A DNA stretch of 36,255 bases, taken from assembly GCA_016219865.1 (NCBI GenBank), contig JACRKF010000039.1:1-36255 (forward strand), written 5' to 3'. A program made the translations under genes and the position numbers. The notes below the pieces were generated by a model. That model did no database searches and was not told where the DNA came from. It was given only the letters and a program-made list of their open reading frames with translations. This stretch comes from Candidatus Woesearchaeota archaeon. GTDB taxonomy: Archaea > Nanobdellota > Nanobdellia > Woesearchaeales > DSVV01. Positions 16,360 through 23,779 of the stretch are shown here, in pieces (positions within the stretch are counted from its first letter, which is position 1; every line of letters begins with the position of its first letter).

Positions 16360-16680
16360 CTATTCTTTCTTAAATTCTTTCATTATTTCCGTACGCAATG
16401 TTTCTGCTTTTTCTTTTAATTTTAGTTCTTGTTTCTCAATAGATTTTATTCTAATGTCAACAATCTCTTTTTTGGATGTTAAATCTTTAGTAAGCTCTTC
16501 TTTTTCAGTTGCTATCATGATATTGCCGACAATCTTATAAGATTTCTTTGTTTTCTGCAATTCTGTCAATGCAGATTCTAGCTCAATCATCTGCGCTTGC
16601 AATTGTTGCTTTTGCATAATTGTTTGTTGTAAATTTTGTTCAATCATCTGCATTTGTTGTAATTTTTGTTCTGCTTCCAT
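16360..16680 (-). CDS. pfdB: Prefoldin subunit beta
   Basis: 106 aa. The archaeal prefoldin hexamer (two alpha, four beta subunits) hands unfolded proteins to the thermosome. Two long coiled-coil helices (about 1-45 and 65-105) flank a central hairpin with KTKKSYKIVGNIMIATEKEEL, the prefoldin beta signature. ATG 16680 is preferred to an in-frame GTG at 16689. The N-terminal helix is unusually rich in Gln and Met. Part of the L37Ae-RpoP-Pcc1-PfdB gene order conserved in archaea. Confidence 0.92.
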   Translation of the reverse strand: MEAEQKLQQMQMIEQNLQQTIMQKQQLQAQMIELESALTELQKTKKSYKIVGNIMIATEKEELTKDLTSKKEIVDIRIKSIEKQELKLKEKAETLRTEIMKEFKKE

Positions 16681-16719
16681 TAGTTTCACTTTATTAGTTA
16701 TTTTTTCTTATCTTTCAGT

Positions 16720-16962
16720 TTATTTATTTTCTACTTCTAAGTTCTGCATTTTATCATATACTGCTAGCAGCTTAGTAATATTATTAAAGCTTGCGCGCAA
16801 TGCAGTAATATCATCTGCATTTATTGTTATAGTAATCTCATTCCCTTTTTTTTTGATTGAATAAGAGCTTCTTTCCCATTTACTGCTATCTATCTCTGGT
16901 AATAAAGCTGTATAAAGATTAAGGTTAGATTTTACAGTAATTATTGTTTTATAGCTGCTCAT
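16720..16962 (-). CDS. pcc1: KEOPS complex subunit Pcc1
   Basis: 80 aa. Pcc1 is the dimerising subunit of KEOPS, which makes t6A at position 37 of ANN-decoding tRNAs. The short alpha/beta fold and the ADDITALRASFNNITKLLAVYDKM helix match the family. The gene lies between RpoP and prefoldin beta, where archaeal pcc1 is usually found, which raises confidence for such a short protein. Confidence 0.85.
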   Translation of the reverse strand: MSSYKTIITVKSNLNLYTALLPEIDSSKWERSSYSIKKKGNEITITINADDITALRASFNNITKLLAVYDKMQNLEVENK

Positions 16963-17010
16963 TAATTATTATGATCTGTGTTTTATTAGCTTTTAATGCT
17001 ATTACTGCTT

Positions 17011-17148
17011 TTATCTTGCCTTTATTTTTGTAACTATTGTTCTAGGCTTGTAAAGTATCTTGCTGCCGCAATAAGGGCATCTTACTTTCTTCCGCAAATA
17101 ATCTGGGGAAACAGTTTTTCCGCATTCAAAACATTTGTATTCAACCAT
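17011..17148 (-). CDS. rpoP: DNA-directed RNA polymerase subunit P (Rpc10-like)
   Basis: 45 aa, easily missed because of its size. MVEYKCFECGKTVSPDY is followed by VRCPYCGSKILYKPR, two CxxC pairs (C6/C9 and C24/C27) that bind one zinc, as in archaeal RpoP and eukaryotic Rpb12. The basic C-terminus RTIVTKIKAR is also typical (xxVKxxKAR). It starts 36 nt after the L37Ae stop and ends about 48 nt before pcc1, in the expected operon position. Confidence 0.95.
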   Translation of the reverse strand: MVEYKCFECGKTVSPDYLRKKVRCPYCGSKILYKPRTIVTKIKAR

Positions 17149-17184
17149 GATGTAACACCATTCTTGATAATTATCTAATTATTT

Positions 17185-17664
17185 TTATTCTTCATTTTGT
17201 TCTTCTTCAGCAATTTCTTTATCAGTTGTTTCTTGACTTTCTTGATCTTGTTGCATATCTTCGCTTTCTTCTTTATTTTCTTTTTGTTCTAATAATTCTT
17301 TCTTTCGTTTTTTCTTTTCCTTCTGGCTTTCTTCTTTTATTTGTGATTGGTTTTCATGTTCGTCAGCGTTATAATTTTCTTCTTTTTCGCGAGGAGTTAA
17401 AAGATCATCTTCCATTTTCTCTTTTCCAGTAATCTGAGCTAATTTCAATCTGCTTGGCGTGTATGCTTTTCCTGCAAACTTAGAGTTGCAAGCAGTGCAA
17501 TGCCAGATGCCAGCAGCAATTCTTTTTACTCTTATTTTAGTGCAATGTTCGCATTTGTATGCTTTTCTATGCAATTGTTCAACTTCAATAAATTTTTGTT
17601 TTACTGTTCTTCCGTATCTAGTGCCAAATCGTTTTGCTGCATTAAGTCTAAGTGCTTCTGCCAT
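17185..17664 (-). CDS. rpl37ae: Large ribosomal subunit protein eL43 (L37Ae) with acidic tail
   Basis: 159 aa. The first 75 residues are L37Ae: KRFGTRYGRTVKQKF, a zinc ribbon C38/C41-C56/C59 (YKCEHC ... WHCTACN) and KFAGKAYTP. The family is normally about 70-90 aa. Residues 76-159 are an extra tail of Glu, Lys and Gln with no predicted fold, low in hydrophobic residues. A GTGAT-like ribosome site precedes the ATG. First gene of the operon L37Ae-RpoP-Pcc1-PfdB-UPF0147; a tRNA-Pro gene lies upstream on the same strand. The tail is in frame, with no sign of a frameshift. Confidence 0.95.
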   Translation of the reverse strand: MAEALRLNAAKRFGTRYGRTVKQKFIEVEQLHRKAYKCEHCTKIRVKRIAAGIWHCTACNSKFAGKAYTPSRLKLAQITGKEKMEDDLLTPREKEENYNADEHENQSQIKEESQKEKKKRKKELLEQKENKEESEDMQQDQESQETTDKEIAEEEQNEE

Positions 17665-17716
17665 CTTACAATCACTTCCAATATTATAACCATTTTATCC
17701 ATAAATTATACATATA

Positions 17717-17762
17717 TCCGGATTGCCCAGATTTTAAAATTCTGCAGTGTTGCAGAATTTTA
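17717..17762 (+). repeat. Flank-plus-hairpin element, copy 1
   Basis: TCCGGATTGCCCA (17717-17729) is followed after 5 nt by TAAAATTCTGCA (17735-17746), loop GTGT and TGCAGAATTTTA (17751-17762), a perfect 12-bp stem. The same 13-nt flank and a differently sequenced but equally perfect stem occur at 28428-28474. It lies between tRNA-Pro and L37Ae. Confidence 0.85.
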
Positions 17763-17771
17763 TTATTATAA

Positions 17772-17890
17772 TGGGGCTGCCCGGACTTTCAAAACAGGAT
17801 ATTTACTATTTTTGTATACATCATTGTTTTTTGAACCAGGGTCCGCTGGTCCCAAACCAGCAAGGATGGACCAAACTACCCCACAGCCCC
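17772..17890 (-). tRNA. tRNA-Pro (UGG) with a 44-nt intron in the T-loop
   Basis: On the minus strand the gene opens with acceptor arm GGGGCTG (17890-17884), closed by CAGCCCC (17779-17773) and discriminator A at 17772. The D-arm GGGTAGTTTGGTCCATCC follows. The anticodon arm GCTGG-TTTGGGA-CCAGC (17861-17845) gives anticodon TGG. T-stem CCTGG (17840-17836) pairs with CCGGG (17784-17780). The T-loop is interrupted: TTCAA(A) is separated from T(CCGGG) by 44 nt (17829-17786). Around the joints the RNA can form a bulge-helix-bulge: T-stem, 4-bp helix TTCA/TGAA, bulges AAA and AGT. Cutting after the second base of each bulge gives the canonical loop TTCAAAT and a 75-nt tRNA. CCA is not encoded. TATA-like CTTATAAAA lies just upstream. 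Confidence 0.93.
17786..17829 (-). other. tRNA intron at position 59/60
   Basis: 44-nt AT-rich intron of tRNA-Pro, bounded by bulges 17831-17829 and 17787-17785. The inner helix beyond the second bulge is weak (AACA against TGTT with one bulged base), so this is a relaxed bulge-helix-bulge. Confidence 0.85.
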
Positions 17891-17972
17891 TTTTGGCTAT
17901 TTTATAAGTATTCTATTTGCTGGTTTTAAAGCCTTTTATTGAGTAAGATTAAGAACTGTTATATAAAGCTTA

Positions 17973-19061
17973 CTATATTAAAAATGAGTGCAGCAGCACT
18001 ATCTTCTTGCTTAAACTTTTATGCAAATAAACACTAAACTCTTGCTTGATCTTCCAAGATTTAGTCTGAAGAATAATCTTTTTATAATCAACAAAATCAG
18101 GAAACATCACAACCATTTTCTCAGTTAATCTAGTAGCATTCTTCAAGAATGCATTATACAATTTTTCATGTTCAATCTTTTTAGTATTCTTACCATAAGG
18201 AAGATCAGTAACAATTGCAGTTATCTTATTTTTATCTAAACCAAGTTCTTTAGTTGTAATTTTCGTAGCATCATTAAATAAAAGCTTGCAATCCTTAATT
18301 CCATAATAATTTATATTTTCTTCAGCGCCGTCAAGCATCTTTTGTTCAGTATCAACGCCGATTGTTTTAATTCCAAGCAATCCTGCTTCCACAAGAATCC
18401 CACCAACACCACAGAAAGGATCTAATAATAATGACGAGAATTTTGTTTCACAAAATTCACTCTTAGTAATAACTAGATTAACGCATGCTTTTGCAAGTCT
18501 TGGATTCAAAGAAGTAGGATGTAATTCTGGCTTTAAATGAGGCTTTCGTAATAAGAATGATTTCTCATTTTGCCACAATTGAATACAGCAATAATACTTA
18601 TTCTTTAGAAGAAAGAAAACAATCAATGTTTCAGGATTCTCCAGGTCAACAGTTGGATTTTTTGATTTACTATTTAATTGTTGGTAGATGATCTTTGCAA
18701 ATTCTCTTTCTTTATTATGCTTAAATTCTTGATTATGAAATTTATTATTAATATTGTTCTTCTTCTTAGCTGTATCATTTAGTGTTACAATTCTGACAGC
18801 AAAACTCTTTTTGTAAATCTCTGTCCAATTGACATTTTTAATCTCATTTAAAACATTTTTTTCCGTCGAGGAAAAAAATATCTCATAAACATCATTAGTA
18901 TATGCTAATCTTTTATATAATTTAATAGCGCCATTGTCTTTTGTTATAATTAATACATGGCTTTCATCGAGTTCTTTGCATATCTTTAATTCATACAATG
19001 AAAGAATCTCTTGTATTGATAACTTTCTATTTTCTTGTGTTATATGAAAAATATACTCCAT
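17973..19061 (-). CDS. tRNA (guanine-N2) methyltransferase, Trm11/Trm-G10 type
   Basis: 362 aa. The N-terminal half fits a ferredoxin-like/THUMP RNA-binding region (about 1-165); the C-terminal half is a Rossmann methyltransferase with DPFCGVGGILVEAGLLG (SAM site) and VTDLPYGKNT, the (D/N)PPY-type catalytic motif, here DLPY, that marks N2-guanine methylation. HPTSLNPRLAKACVNL is also typical. It would methylate G10 of tRNAs. ATG 19061 is preferred over TTG 19070: it lies about 24 nt from a palindromic TATA box shared with the divergent gene, giving a leaderless start. Confidence 0.85.
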   Translation of the reverse strand: MEYIFHITQENRKLSIQEILSLYELKICKELDESHVLIITKDNGAIKLYKRLAYTNDVYEIFFSSTEKNVLNEIKNVNWTEIYKKSFAVRIVTLNDTAKKKNNINNKFHNQEFKHNKEREFAKIIYQQLNSKSKNPTVDLENPETLIVFFLLKNKYYCCIQLWQNEKSFLLRKPHLKPELHPTSLNPRLAKACVNLVITKSEFCETKFSSLLLDPFCGVGGILVEAGLLGIKTIGVDTEQKMLDGAEENINYYGIKDCKLLFNDATKITTKELGLDKNKITAIVTDLPYGKNTKKIEHEKLYNAFLKNATRLTEKMVVMFPDFVDYKKIILQTKSWKIKQEFSVYLHKSLSKKIVLLHSFLI

Positions 19062-19080
19062 AACTCTCAAGTAATACTAA

Positions 19081-19090
19081 AATTTAAATA
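19081..19090. promoter_or_regulatory. Palindromic TATA box shared by two divergent leaderless genes
   Basis: AATTTAAATA contains the palindrome ATTTAAAT. Its centre is about 25 nt from ATG 19110 (plus) and about 24 nt from ATG 19061 (minus), the normal TATA-to-start distance in both directions, so one box may serve both genes. Confidence 0.55.
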
Positions 19091-19109
19091 CTTAACGGAT
19101 CTATGTTAT

Positions 19110-19478
19110 ATGATGGACAAGCGACCTCGCGGCAGACCTATAAAATCAGAAATCAGGCAGAATCTGATAGAAATTTTATATTTCAAAAAGAAAGCTTACG
19201 GCTATGAATTGCATAAGATATACAATGAAATCTTTCCTAAATGCACTAATGAAGTTGTCTATTACCATCTTAAAAAAGGAGCATTGATGAACATCTTCAA
19301 AGTTGAGAAAATTGTTACAGAACAGGGTAATTATTCTTGGGGAACAGCAGCGGAAAAGACATATTATATGTTAGGAGAATCTACTGCTCCAATAATGCAT
19401 GCAGCAGTAAAAGAATATTTTGAGAAGAAAGAAAAACAGATTAATGATGAATCTAATTTTACTTCCCAAGTTTCCTAA
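19110..19478 (+). CDS. Small winged-helix-like DNA-binding protein
   Basis: 122 aa. A basic N-terminus MMDKRPRGRPIKSEIRQNL (RGRP is AT-hook-like) leads into a winged-helix pattern resembling PadR: ILYFKKKAYGYELHKIYNEIFPKCTNEVVYYHLKKG, then a wing region and a C-terminal helix. I recall close relatives in DPANN genomes annotated as hypothetical. Start 19110 (or 19113) fits the shared TATA box. Its 3' end overlaps the convergent trmJ gene by 20 nt. A transcription regulator is likely; targets unknown. Confidence 0.75.
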   Translation: MMDKRPRGRPIKSEIRQNLIEILYFKKKAYGYELHKIYNEIFPKCTNEVVYYHLKKGALMNIFKVEKIVTEQGNYSWGTAAEKTYYMLGESTAPIMHAAVKEYFEKKEKQINDESNFTSQVS

Positions 19479-20208
19479 AGAACCCCAATAATGCAAATAT
19501 CTCTCTTTTAGTCAGCAATGCTTTGCTTATTACTCTTTTCCAGATAACATATTGTGTTCTTTTTTTCTCAGGAGTGCTCCATTTGATGCTATTTATTGCT
19601 TGTTTAATTTTCAAGCTAAGTACTTCTTTTTCTTTCAAAGTAGCAGAAATAATATGGCTATTGCTTTTTTTATTTTTACTCTTCCTATTATCGTTATTAT
19701 TATTATTTGTATCTCCAGCAGAAAATAACTCATACAATATAATCGCGCAGGCATGACTGATGTTTAATGTAGGATATTCGCAATTTGCAGCAATTGTTAC
19801 AATAAAATCAGCTTTTAAGATATCATTGTTAGACAATCCTGTGCCTTCATTGCCAAAAAGTATTGCAATCTTTAATTTTGAATCAGCAGCATTAATTCCA
19901 TTAATCCCCTGCAATTTCTCAGCTAATTGTTTTGCAGTTAAAGGACTTCGAAGAATATTATAATCAGTGCCAAGTATTGCAGTTGTAGCAATAACATAAT
20001 CAAATTGTTCTAGATAAGCTTCACCAACAACCTTTGCTTTTTGCAGAATTTGTTTTGCATGTTTGCTGATAATCTCAGCTTTAAAATCAGTTGGATTGCA
20101 TTTTGGATTAACAAGAATAAGTTTATCAAAACCAAAGTTATCCATTACTCTAGCAATGCTTCCAAGATTCTCTTCAGATTGTATTTCTTTGCAGATGATG
20201 TAAATCAT
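19459..20208 (-). CDS. trmJ: TrmJ-like SpoU-family RNA 2'-O-methyltransferase
   Basis: 249 aa. SPOUT knotted fold with the three SpoU motifs: NLGSIARVMDNFGFDKL at the start, ILFGNEGTGLSNNDI in the middle, and YPTLNISHACAIILYEL near residue 155. TrmJ enzymes methylate the 2'-OH of nucleotide 32 in tRNA. The C-terminal 70 residues (LKEKEVLSLKIKQAINSIKW ... REIFALLGFFRKLG) match the helical tail of TrmJ. An Asn-rich low-complexity linker (about 172-190) separates the two. A TATA-like stretch about 25 nt before the ATG suggests a leaderless start. Confidence 0.88.
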   Translation of the reverse strand: MIYIICKEIQSEENLGSIARVMDNFGFDKLILVNPKCNPTDFKAEIISKHAKQILQKAKVVGEAYLEQFDYVIATTAILGTDYNILRSPLTAKQLAEKLQGINGINAADSKLKIAILFGNEGTGLSNNDILKADFIVTIAANCEYPTLNISHACAIILYELFSAGDTNNNNNDNRKSKNKKSNSHIISATLKEKEVLSLKIKQAINSIKWSTPEKKRTQYVIWKRVISKALLTKREIFALLGFFRKLGK

Positions 20209-20301
20209 TTAACTATAAAACAAAGAAAAGGTTTATATTTGTATCGGAAAGATGGCACAATATCACTCGTTTTTTGGATTGAGCCGGAAAGATATATTTA
20301 T

Positions 20302-21510
20302 TTAACTAGCAGATGCTTTTAATTCTTCAACTATCTCCCAAACATATTTTCCTTTTTTAATCCCTTTTAATCCAACTATTGCAGTTTTACAAGAATACTT
20401 TTCTCTAAAAAAACGCAAATTATTTGTATCTTCTTCTTTAAATTGATATTTCGCTTCAATTGCATATAATTCTTTATTTACAATGATGAAATCAATCTCT
20501 TGTCTATTGATAGTTCTCCAGAAATAGATATGTTTGCTTTGTTTCATAAGTTCAAGAAACACAAATGTTTCAAAGACATTGCCTAAGATCTCCTTTGGGA
20601 ATTGTTTTAACCAAAGCAGATGCAACATACCTGTGTCCAGCAAGAATACTTTTGGATTTTTTGTTAATTCGCTTCGCAAATTTTTATGAAATGGGCGAAT
20701 TCTTTTTATGATGAATGTGTTTTCAAGCAGATCTAAATACTCAGAAACTGTTTTCTTATTTATTTGTAATGTATTTGCTAATTCCATTATATTGAGTAAT
20801 TGCCCAGATTGCGATGCCACAATTTCCAATAGTTTATTGAATGAAGCAATATCTCTTATGTTACCAATATCCCTGATATCTTTTCTGATATATGTATTAA
20901 TGATTTGTGAAAGGAATACTTCTTTTTTATCAATATCTTGTTCTAAAACAATTTCAGGATAGCCGCCAAATCGAATATATTCCTCAGCTAAAGCAATAAG
21001 CTCTTCATTAATTGCAGCAGTATTTTCTTTTTTCAATCTGTATTCTTTTTCTCTGAATATTAAGAATTCTGCAAAGCTTAATGCATGAAGTTCAAAACTT
21101 AAATATCTGCCAACAAGACTTTGTTTGAACTTCTTTTTTATTTCTAATGTCGATGATCCAGAAGCCAATAATTTTACATGCTGGTAATGGTCATGGAGTA
21201 CCTTTATGAATTGCGCAGGATTTTCCATATATTGTATTTCATCGATGATAACATATATCTTTTTTTTTTCATTTGCTCCTTTTTGCAGAAGGTATGCATA
21301 GAGAACTTCTGCTCCTTGATTGCAAAGTTCTAAATATCTTGAAATCTCAAGATCAAAATAAAAGCAATTCTCTTTTAAATAATGCTCTTGTAAGTAGAGT
21401 AAAACAGAAGTTTTCCCAACTTGCCTTGCGCCATAAATAATAATTGCATGTTTTACATTGAGATACTTTACAATTGTTGTTACAATCTCTCTTGTATATA
21501 ATTTATCCAT
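20302..21510 (-). CDS. DUF4143-type AAA ATPase
   Basis: 402 aa. N-terminal AAA_14 ATPase with Walker A GARQVGKTS (residues 27-35) and Walker B IYVIIDEIQY (D90, E91), LLASGSS sensor, and GRYLSFELHALSFAEFL, a family hallmark. A winged helix follows at about 225-280 (LANTLQINKKTVSEYLDLLENTFII). The C-terminal DUF4143 region has ETFVFLELMKQ and the nuclease-like FWRTINRQEIDFIIVNKELYAIEAKYQF (ID...EAK, PD-(D/E)xK pattern). These proteins are very common and lineage-expanded in archaea, with no established role; some may act in mobile-element or defence contexts. It stands alone next to degraded phage-type sequence. Confidence 0.9.
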   Translation of the reverse strand: MDKLYTREIVTTIVKYLNVKHAIIIYGARQVGKTSVLLYLQEHYLKENCFYFDLEISRYLELCNQGAEVLYAYLLQKGANEKKKIYVIIDEIQYMENPAQFIKVLHDHYQHVKLLASGSSTLEIKKKFKQSLVGRYLSFELHALSFAEFLIFREKEYRLKKENTAAINEELIALAEEYIRFGGYPEIVLEQDIDKKEVFLSQIINTYIRKDIRDIGNIRDIASFNKLLEIVASQSGQLLNIMELANTLQINKKTVSEYLDLLENTFIIKRIRPFHKNLRSELTKNPKVFLLDTGMLHLLWLKQFPKEILGNVFETFVFLELMKQSKHIYFWRTINRQEIDFIIVNKELYAIEAKYQFKEEDTNNLRFFREKYSCKTAIVGLKGIKKGKYVWEIVEELKASAS

Positions 21511-21905
21511 TATAATAACCTTTTTATTTAATAATTAGTATATTATAGTACCCTTTTTATATAAATGTTTTGGTTTTATTCTTGTAGATGGTCGTAGTAA
21601 TTACTTTAAGGTGATTAAAGATAGTTAGATTTAAAGAAGACGAATTCCACTTATTAGTTAGCGACATAAGTAAATGCTTCTTTTAAGAAATGTCAAGAAC
21701 CACCAGTGATCGCTGCTGCTCAATACCGGTGGCATGATAGGACATATGAATGTGGTTCTTGAGCATGTTAGAAATTTTCCATCATGCGAATTCACAATGT
21801 GGATACTCCACTGGTTAATAGACCAGATGGTAAATTTCCAACATATTTATAAAGTTGTGCAAATATTTAATATTTGTAAAAAAACTAAAGAATAAGGTGA
21901 GATAG
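21511..21905. other. Degraded or structured intergenic stretch
   Basis: No intact gene. TATA-like GATTTAAAG near 21628 is followed by two complex inverted repeats. One is TCAAGAACCAC (21693-21703) with GTGGTTCTTGA (21752-21762). The other is GAAATTTTCCATC (21771-21783) with GATGGTAAATTTC (21826-21838, one mismatch); the latter encloses hairpins GTGGA-TAC-TCCAC and TGGT...ACCA, giving a three-way junction. Within the left arm, CCACC could also pair with GGTGG at 21728-21732. One plus frame also reads protein-like (RFKEDEFHLLVSDISKCFF, then, after a shift, NVDTPLVNRPDGKFPTYL) but is broken by two stops. It is either a decayed gene or a structured RNA; I cannot decide. A TATA and GGTGA for the next ORF lie at its right end. 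Confidence 0.5.
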
Positions 21906-22354
21906 ATGAATGATTTGGAAGTAGCTAACTCTGAAGAAATAGACTCTTTGGTATCACAATCTGTGATACCTTCAAAAAAATATTTAGGTGGTGCTTCACC
22001 ATATGCATTTACAGAACAAGGAGTAGCAAATCTTGCAGGTGTTCTTTCAAGTCCTAGAGCAATAGAAGTCAATATTCAGATTATGAGAGCTTTTGTAACT
22101 ATGAGAAAGTTTATCTCTAAACATGTAGAATTATTCACTAGACTTGACTCTGTTGAAAAAAAGCAGTTGGAATTTCAGCTCAAAACTAACAAAAATTTTG
22201 AAAAAGTGTTTAATAATTCACATGATAGGTTTATAATCTTGATAATAAGGATGTTTATCATCTTGGAGCATCTCTTAAAGATCTAGGGAAGAAATGGTTT
22301 GCATTTTCTAAATTTAATAAAGAAGCTCTAGGAATATTGGAGAGATTGAAATAA
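21906..22354 (+). pseudogene. ORF6N/antirepressor-type protein, truncated and frameshifted
   Basis: The readable part matches the ORF6N family of phage-type proteins: GASPYAFTEQGVANLAGVLSSPRAIEVNIQIMRAFVTMRKF. The N-terminal half of the domain is missing; a stop lies directly before ATG 21906, although GGTGA precedes it. Near 22235 the frame breaks (one base lost): the expected ending HDRF..., then DNKDVYHLGASLKDLG and KKWFAFSKF, is present in another frame up to TAA 22354, while the current frame ends at 22286. It is therefore a remnant of a virus- or plasmid-derived gene. Confidence 0.82.
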
Positions 22355-22449
22355 ATACAACTGAATCAAATAATGGTGAAGCAGAATTCTCTACGCATGA
22401 CTAAATCCAGTAAATCCGCCATCTAATGTTTTCACAGATGTATAACTAA

Positions 22450-22476
22450 AGAGAATCTTGCTTTGCATAATTCTCT
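22450..22476. terminator. Weak hairpin at the end of the site-2 protease gene
   Basis: AGAGAAT (22450-22456) and ATTCTCT (22470-22476) touch the protease stop codon. The 121-nt gap between 22355 and 22475 holds nothing else I can identify. Confidence 0.4.
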
Positions 22477-23684
22477 TACCCAAACACATACTTAAACGGA
22501 TTGCCGACATAATTTGTAATCAATCCAAATAGAATAAATACTAGAAACATTAATCCAATAAATCCCCACCATTTCATTGCTTTCTTTTTATCTTTCATAG
22601 TTGAAGTAAGCAGCAATTGCAGCATTCTTCCGCCATCAACAATTCCTAACGGCATAAGATTAGCTAATCCAATAAATAAGTTCAATAAAAACAGCCATTT
22701 AAACAAATCCTTAAACCAAAAGAATACTTTTACCAAAACACTTTTTTCATATTGTGGTTTAACACGAACTTCATTTTTAATATTATTGACGCCAACAAAT
22801 CCTCGCGTAGCATCATTTGGCGAAGCGATTGTTGTTGCAGCATATGTTGCATTTGCTGTGCCAAACGTAACTTGTTGTTCAGGTTTGACGCAATACTGCA
22901 TCTGCTGTAGAAAATAACTAGAATCATTACTATTCTTATAATTGAAAGAGTTAACAACAACTCCTGAAGTTAATCCTGCTACTCCAGCAGGCAATGATGT
23001 ATTTGTAACATCAAAAGAAAATCCAATCGGTTCTGTTAATCGTGCTTCTATTGGATTAAATAAAGCAATCATAAATAAAAAGAAAATTAATGCTAAGAAT
23101 ATATTTGACACAGGTCCTGCTGCAAATATTGAATACTGCACAATATCTTTTTCTTTTTTCAGTTTTTCTTCATTTGGCTCAACAAATGCAGCTGGAATGA
23201 TTGGCGCAAGAATTCCTAAGACTGCAAACCCTGATGATTTTACTTCAACATTATGCGCTCGCGCAACAACTCCATGTGAAAACTCATGCGCTACCGCTAG
23301 TATGAATATTGCAATAAGCCATGAGGTGAACGGCAAGTATCCAATGCCTGGAATATTTGTAAATGGTAATACTAACACCATATCACTTGACGCAGCATGA
23401 GGTGTAAATATCAGTTTGATAATCACCATCACAATTGAAACAGAAATAAATGCCATTCCTACAAAACCAATGCCAACTGAAATAAAACCAAAGAACTGCG
23501 CCAATGAACGATATTTGTTTGCAATCGTATCCATCAGTTTTAATCCAAGTTTTGTTCTGTACATAATAATATAGATTATTGGAAACAATACCTTTTGTAC
23601 TTCAAGCTTCTTTCTATTGATAATTAACACAATTCCCAATATAACTACAAAAAGAATAGCTAAGATTATTTCAACATCAATCAT
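22476..23684 (-). CDS. Site-2 protease family metalloprotease (M50)
   Basis: 402 aa membrane protease that cuts substrates inside the membrane. The zinc motif AHEFSHG is at residues 132-138 (H133, E134, H137) in a hydrophobic segment; the third ligand lies in NLMPLGIVDGGRML near residue 355. Several membrane segments surround both sites, and a region of about 130 residues between them (about 225-325, with Asn/Ser-rich and GFVGVNNI sequence) stands where a PDZ domain usually is. It starts 95 nt from the divergent gene for a membrane-anchored JAMM protein, so the two could be co-controlled. Such proteases often release membrane-bound regulators. Confidence 0.92.
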   Translation of the reverse strand: MIDVEIILAILFVVILGIVLIINRKKLEVQKVLFPIIYIIMYRTKLGLKLMDTIANKYRSLAQFFGFISVGIGFVGMAFISVSIVMVIIKLIFTPHAASSDMVLVLPFTNIPGIGYLPFTSWLIAIFILAVAHEFSHGVVARAHNVEVKSSGFAVLGILAPIIPAAFVEPNEEKLKKEKDIVQYSIFAAGPVSNIFLALIFFLFMIALFNPIEARLTEPIGFSFDVTNTSLPAGVAGLTSGVVVNSFNYKNSNDSSYFLQQMQYCVKPEQQVTFGTANATYAATTIASPNDATRGFVGVNNIKNEVRVKPQYEKSVLVKVFFWFKDLFKWLFLLNLFIGLANLMPLGIVDGGRMLQLLLTSTMKDKKKAMKWWGFIGLMFLVFILFGLITNYVGNPFKYVFG

Positions 23685-23727
23685 AATATAAACATAAATA
23701 AATAGTCTTATATAAATCTTTGTATTA

Positions 23728-23764
23728 GTATTTTCGAATTCGCTTCGCTCATTCAGAAAAATAC
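23728..23764 (-). repeat. Core-type palindrome in the JAMM gene leader
   Basis: GTATTTTCGAA and TTCAGAAAAATAC enclose the reverse complement of TGAGCGAAGCGAA. Read on the minus strand it nearly repeats the element at 13488. It lies 16 nt before ATG 23780, around the predicted transcription start. Confidence 0.9.
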
Positions 23765-23779
23765 AGATTTAGGGAAACT

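Noticed and set aside
17500-17929. Plus-strand ORFs of 60 and 135 codons across the tRNA-Pro and L37Ae region
   Set aside because: They are antisense to L37Ae and the tRNA, with no ribosome site and no protein-like composition.
18340-18430. tRNA methyltransferase as an m5C or DNA methyltransferase
   Set aside because: The catalytic motif is DLPYG with an N-terminal THUMP-like region, which fits N2-guanine tRNA methylation rather than cytosine C5 or DNA N6 enzymes.
21690-21840. H/ACA guide RNA
   Set aside because: An ACA follows the second stem, but I cannot place a pseudouridine pocket or K-turn; left as unclassified.
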